Source: Flavobacterium agrisoli (GTDB taxonomy: Bacteria; Bacteroidota; Bacteroidia; Flavobacteriales; Flavobacteriaceae). From it: a stretch of 64,000 bases of DNA. The notes beneath the pieces were generated by a model that made no database searches, was not told where the DNA came from, and saw only the letters and a list, made by a program, of their open reading frames with translations. Below are positions 61,612 through 64,000 of this stretch, piece after piece (the stretch's first letter is position 1; every line of letters begins with the position of its first letter). Made by a program: the position numbers and the translations under genes. Where the stretch lies: contig NZ_JAEHFV010000004.1 of the NCBI RefSeq assembly GCF_016522065.1, positions 62,001 to 126,000 of the forward strand, read 5' to 3'.

Positions 61612-61938
61612 ATGTTCGGAATAGGAGGTGGTGAATTAATTTTCATCCTATTTATCGTTTTAATGCTTTTTGGATCTGATAAAGTGCCTGAAATTGCTCG
61701 TACAATGGGAAAAGCGATGGCGCAACTTAAAAATGCCACAAACGATATAAAAAATGAAATTCAGAAAGGAGCCGAAGAAAATGGTTTTGATAGAAAATCA
61801 TTAAATGAAATGACTGGCAACATCAACGAAGAAATTTCAAAAGCTAAAAATAGTTTGTTAGGCGATGCCACCCAAGAGTTTGAAAAAACCAAAGAAGATA
61901 TTGATACGATTACGGGACCGATAAAACGCATGCGCTAA
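61612..61938 (+). CDS. tatA: Twin-arginine translocase subunit TatA/TatE family
   Basis: A 108-residue protein: a short periplasmic start with the polar Glu in MFGIGGGELIFILFIVLMLFG, the FG hinge, then the amphipathic helix SDKVPEIARTMGKAMAQLKN and a long charged coiled-coil-prone tail. This is the TatA/B architecture; the tail length is between TatA and TatB of E. coli, and Bacteroidota often use such single forms. It helps form the pore for folded proteins. tatC is not in the window. The stop overlaps the start of the PAP2 gene (TAATG). Confidence 0.88.
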   Translation: MFGIGGGELIFILFIVLMLFGSDKVPEIARTMGKAMAQLKNATNDIKNEIQKGAEENGFDRKSLNEMTGNINEEISKAKNSLLGDATQEFEKTKEDIDTITGPIKRMR

Positions 61939-62504
61939 TGTTGGAAAAAATACTGCAAAGCGATGTTAAATTATTGGTTTTTTTAAACGGATTAGGTTCA
62001 GAAACCTTTGATGGTTTGTGGCTCATTATTACCAAACAAGCTTATTGGACTCCCTTTTTTTTATTTTTATTTTATCTTATTTATAAAAAAATAGGTTCCA
62101 AACAGACTCTTTTTGTTTTACTGTTTATTGCTGTTCTTATTACCTGTACCGATCAAGTGACTAACTTGGTCAAAAATAATGTACAGCGTTTGCGACCTTG
62201 CAATAATGAGGATATTAAAGCTATAATCAGGATTGTGCAACAACGAAATTCGTTTAGTTTTTTTTCGGGACATGCTGCTAACTCAATGGCTGCGGCTACT
62301 TTTATATTTTGTTTGTTAAAGCCTTATTACAAATACATGTCTTTTTTGTTTTTATGGCCTTTAATTTTTGCCTACAGCCGTATTTATTTAGGATTGCATT
62401 ATCCGATAGATATTTTATCCGGCTTTGTAGTTGGAATTGTTTTAGGGTTTACTTTTTTCAAACTCTATAAAAAAGCACAAGCTAAGTATTTCCCGATTTT
62501 ATAA
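61938..62504 (+). CDS. PAP2-family membrane phosphatase
   Basis: A 188-residue integral membrane lipid phosphatase. The three acid-phosphatase motifs are complete: K79-x6-R86-P87 (KNNVQRLRP), S110-G-H112 (FFSGHA, where PSGH is usual) and S147-R148-x5-H154-x3-D158 (SRIYLGLHYPID). About five or six transmembrane helices surround them. Likely substrates are undecaprenyl pyrophosphate, phosphatidate or lipid A phosphates; this cannot be decided. It is coupled to tatA by a one-base stop/start overlap and ends at a strong terminator. Confidence 0.88.
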   Translation: MLEKILQSDVKLLVFLNGLGSETFDGLWLIITKQAYWTPFFLFLFYLIYKKIGSKQTLFVLLFIAVLITCTDQVTNLVKNNVQRLRPCNNEDIKAIIRIVQQRNSFSFFSGHAANSMAAATFIFCLLKPYYKYMSFLFLWPLIFAYSRIYLGLHYPIDILSGFVVGIVLGFTFFKLYKKAQAKYFPIL

Positions 62505-62510
62505 AAGATA

Positions 62511-62551
62511 AAAAAAACCGCAACAAATCTAAATTGTTGCGGTTTTTTTTC
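62511..62551. terminator. Bidirectional terminator
   Basis: AAAAACCGCAACAA pairs with TTGTTGCGGTTTTT, with T tracts on both strands. It lies between the PAP2 gene and the convergent O-methyltransferase gene. Confidence 0.85.
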
Positions 62552-62563
62552 ATGAAATTAAAT

Positions 62564-63205
62564 TTACAATACTCTGCTTACCGTAAGGCCATCTCGAATG
62601 GGTAAAAGAACTGTTTCAACTCGTGGATCTTCGTTTACGAGAGTGTTGTATTCTAGTAATATTTGTGTACTGGTGTCGTTCTTTTTTACAGGTTCTAAAA
62701 CTTTTCCGCTCCATAAAACATTATCCGATAGAATAATGCCGCCCTTATTCATTTTTGGTACGATTAAATTCCAGTAATTAATATAGTTTTCTTTGTCGGC
62801 ATCAATAAAAACCAAATCGAATTTACAATCTATATTAGGTATGATTTCCTTTCCTTCTCCCAAATGTTGCGTAATTTGATTGCCCCAAGGCGATAAATCA
62901 AAGTATTTTCGTTGAAAATTAACCAATTCTTCTTTGATATCAATAGTATGTAAATGCCCTTTTTCTTGCATTCCTTCGCATAAGCATAATGTAGCGTATC
63001 CTGTATAAGTTCCGATTTCTAAAATATACATAGGACGAATTAATTTGGAAAGTATACTCAAAACGCGACCTTGAAAATGGCCGCTTAACATGCGAGGTAA
63101 AAGTATTTTTTGATACGTTTCCCTGTTTAGTTTAGCCAATAATTCGGGCTCTTTTTGAGAATGTTTTTCGATGTAATTTTCTAATTCTTCAGAAATAAAA
63201 TGCAT
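62564..63205 (-). CDS. O-methyltransferase (catechol/caffeoyl-CoA type family 3)
   Basis: A 213-residue soluble SAM enzyme. Motifs: MYILEIGTYTGYATLCLCEGM (SAM loop), HTIDIKEELVNFQRKYFD, FDLVFIDADKENYINYWNLIVPKMNKGGIILSDNVLWSGKV (metal-ligand Asp and Asn), VETVLLPIRDGLTVSRVL. Bacteroidota carry this family widely; the natural substrate is unknown. Start set at 63205 (MHFISEELENYIE), the beginning of the family homology. Confidence 0.88.
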   Translation of the reverse strand: MHFISEELENYIEKHSQKEPELLAKLNRETYQKILLPRMLSGHFQGRVLSILSKLIRPMYILEIGTYTGYATLCLCEGMQEKGHLHTIDIKEELVNFQRKYFDLSPWGNQITQHLGEGKEIIPNIDCKFDLVFIDADKENYINYWNLIVPKMNKGGIILSDNVLWSGKVLEPVKKNDTSTQILLEYNTLVNEDPRVETVLLPIRDGLTVSRVL

Positions 63206-63281
63206 GGTCCAAAAGTTATTGAAATCGTAATGGTTTTCAAATTTTGCATAAAAGTACAAAATATTTTAGGCTACGATTCAA

Positions 63282-63314
63282 TAAAAAAAGCCACTACTTG
63301 AGTGACTTTCATTT
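63282..63314 (-). terminator. Probable terminator of the small lipoprotein gene
   Basis: AAGTCACT ... AGTGGCTTTTTTAT (minus strand): a short stem with one G-T pair and a U tract, 18 bases after the stop. Confidence 0.55.
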
Positions 63315-63331
63315 TTCAATTCGCGAAGTAT

Positions 63332-63631
63332 TTACTTTTTAAGTTCTTTTTCAACGTCGTTGGCAGTTTTTTTAACGCCGTCTTTTACGTTAACAGCAGC
63401 TCCTTCAACAGCATCAACGCCTTTTTTGGTGGCATGTTTGATATCCTGTAGCGTACTGTCTATTTTTCCTGATGCGGTGTCTTTTTCATTTTTTAAATCA
63501 TGCAACATTGTATCTAGTTTTTGACCAGGAGTTAATTCGGTTTCGGTTGTGTGGGTAGCTTCTTTTTTACATGATTGCATGCTTAAACTAAAAAGAGCTA
63601 TGATGACTAAGGTTGTGATTGGTTTTTTCAT
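63332..63631 (-). CDS. Small helical lipoprotein
   Basis: A 99-residue lipoprotein precursor with a lipobox ending SMQSC (Cys21), leaving a mature chain of 79 residues. The body is charged and helical (GQKLDTMLHDLKNEKDTASGKIDSTLQDIKHATKKGVDAVEGAAVNVKDGVKKTANDVEKELKK) with an 11-residue-like periodicity, as in LEA/YtxH-type proteins. It ends in two lysines. Family unknown. It resembles in build, not sequence, the heptad-repeat lipoprotein at 17215-17418. Confidence 0.7.
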   Translation of the reverse strand: MKKPITTLVIIALFSLSMQSCKKEATHTTETELTPGQKLDTMLHDLKNEKDTASGKIDSTLQDIKHATKKGVDAVEGAAVNVKDGVKKTANDVEKELKK

Positions 63632-63806
63632 ACTAATAAAATTAAATTCGAAGTTTAAAAATATACAGCTAAATTAAATTTTGAAAAAAAGTTTCACTTA
63701 TAAAATTAACGAAAATTTTTACATAATTAACAAACTTCTATTGTCATTTTTATTACGTCTATCCTAAGAATATAGGTTTGTTTTAGCGACATTTCAAATT
63801 ACTTAT

Positions 63807-63814
63807 TACCTTTG
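63807..63814 (+). promoter_or_regulatory. -7 promoter element (TACCTTTG) of rlmN
   Basis: TACCTTTG ends four bases before the ATG at 63819, so the transcript would be leaderless or nearly so. Confidence 0.45.
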
Positions 63815-63818
63815 CGCC

Positions 63819-64000
63819 ATGCAAACCGAGAAAAAAGACATACGAGCATTATCTAAAGAAGAATTACGTGATTTTTTTGTTTCTAACGGAGACAAAGCTT
63901 TCCGCGGTAATCAGGTTTACGAATGGTTGTGGAGTAAAGGGGCACATTATTTTGAAGATATGACCAATGTGGCCAAAACCACTCGTAACATGCTGGAGGA
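63819..64000 (+). CDS. rlmN: 23S rRNA (adenine2503-C2)-methyltransferase RlmN, N-terminus
   Basis: Sixty codons of an open reading frame starting at ATG 63819 and cut by the right edge. MQTEKKDIRALSKEEL, FFVSNGDKAFRGNQVYEWLW and SFEDMTNV-like text (YFEDMTNVAKTTRNML) are the N-terminal helical domain of RlmN, the radical-SAM enzyme that methylates A2503 of 23S rRNA and A37 of some tRNAs. The CxxxCxxC cluster lies beyond the window. Confidence 0.88.
   Translation, partial: MQTEKKDIRALSKEELRDFFVSNGDKAFRGNQVYEWLWSKGAHYFEDMTNVAKTTRNMLE

Overview
The window reads as chromosomal DNA of a Flavobacteriaceae bacterium, most likely Flavobacterium or a close relative. Support: AT-rich coding DNA; promoter-like TAnnTTTG elements upstream of many genes and few Shine-Dalgarno sites; a type IX secretion plug homologue, a T9SS-sorted secreted lyase, a DUF2797 protein, an S46 dipeptidyl-peptidase and a FolK-deoxynucleoside kinase fusion. 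Species cannot be named from the sequence alone. Both edges cut genes: a GH3-family gene on the left (minus strand) and rlmN on the right (plus strand).

Layout. 1-6.7 kb: GH3 (partial), DUF2797, a large AsmA-like protein and sppA. 6.8-11.4 kb: an accessory block between sppA and folK holding two GNAT genes (one a tandem fusion), a divergent MocR-type regulator broken by an in-frame TAG, and an IS110-type element with a frameshifted transposase. 11.4-24.7 kb: folK-dNK, a SpoU-family RNA methyltransferase, DUF1573 protein, mutS, tRNA-Gly(GCC) and tRNA-Leu(UAA), a YegP-like protein, a heptad-repeat lipoprotein, the waaA-GNAT-DPP11 cluster, a DegT aminotransferase with galE, and fabD. 24.8-34.5 kb: YceI-pirin and Crp/Fnr genes, a UspA-like protein, a two-component pair, small stress-type proteins, a U32 protein and DoxX. 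34.6-46.2 kb: an orphan PL11 rhamnogalacturonan lyase, a class I aminotransferase, a fatty-acid desaturase, rsmG and pruA converging on a nested inverted repeat, apaG, the T9SS plug-type protein, an outer-membrane barrel, a methyltransferase and a small TIR-flanked unit with a frameshifted GxxExxY gene. 46.2-52.2 kb: map and a TetR-ABC-HlyD-TolC operon whose ABC nucleotide-binding domain has unusual motifs. 52.4-64 kb: DUF445, gpmI, two convergent L,D-transpeptidases, a tandem pair of identical tRNA-Gly(UCC), pepE, three overlapping CarboxypepD_reg-like paralogues, tatA with a PAP2 phosphatase, an O-methyltransferase, a small lipoprotein and the start of rlmN.

Most of the window is ordinary core genome: envelope biogenesis (waaA, AsmA, fabD, L,D-transpeptidases, DegT/galE), translation and repair (rsmG, rlmN, mutS, map) and protein turnover (sppA, DPP11, pepE). 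The parts that ordinary annotation does not explain are the sppA-folK accessory block, the GxxExxY unit with terminal inverted repeats, the 123-bp nested palindrome between rsmG and pruA, the degenerate ABC exporter operon, the overlapping three-paralogue operon, the heptad-repeat lipoprotein ending in lysine, and an orphan terminator hairpin between sppA and the AsmA gene. No CRISPR array, prophage, rRNA gene or recognised defence locus was seen.
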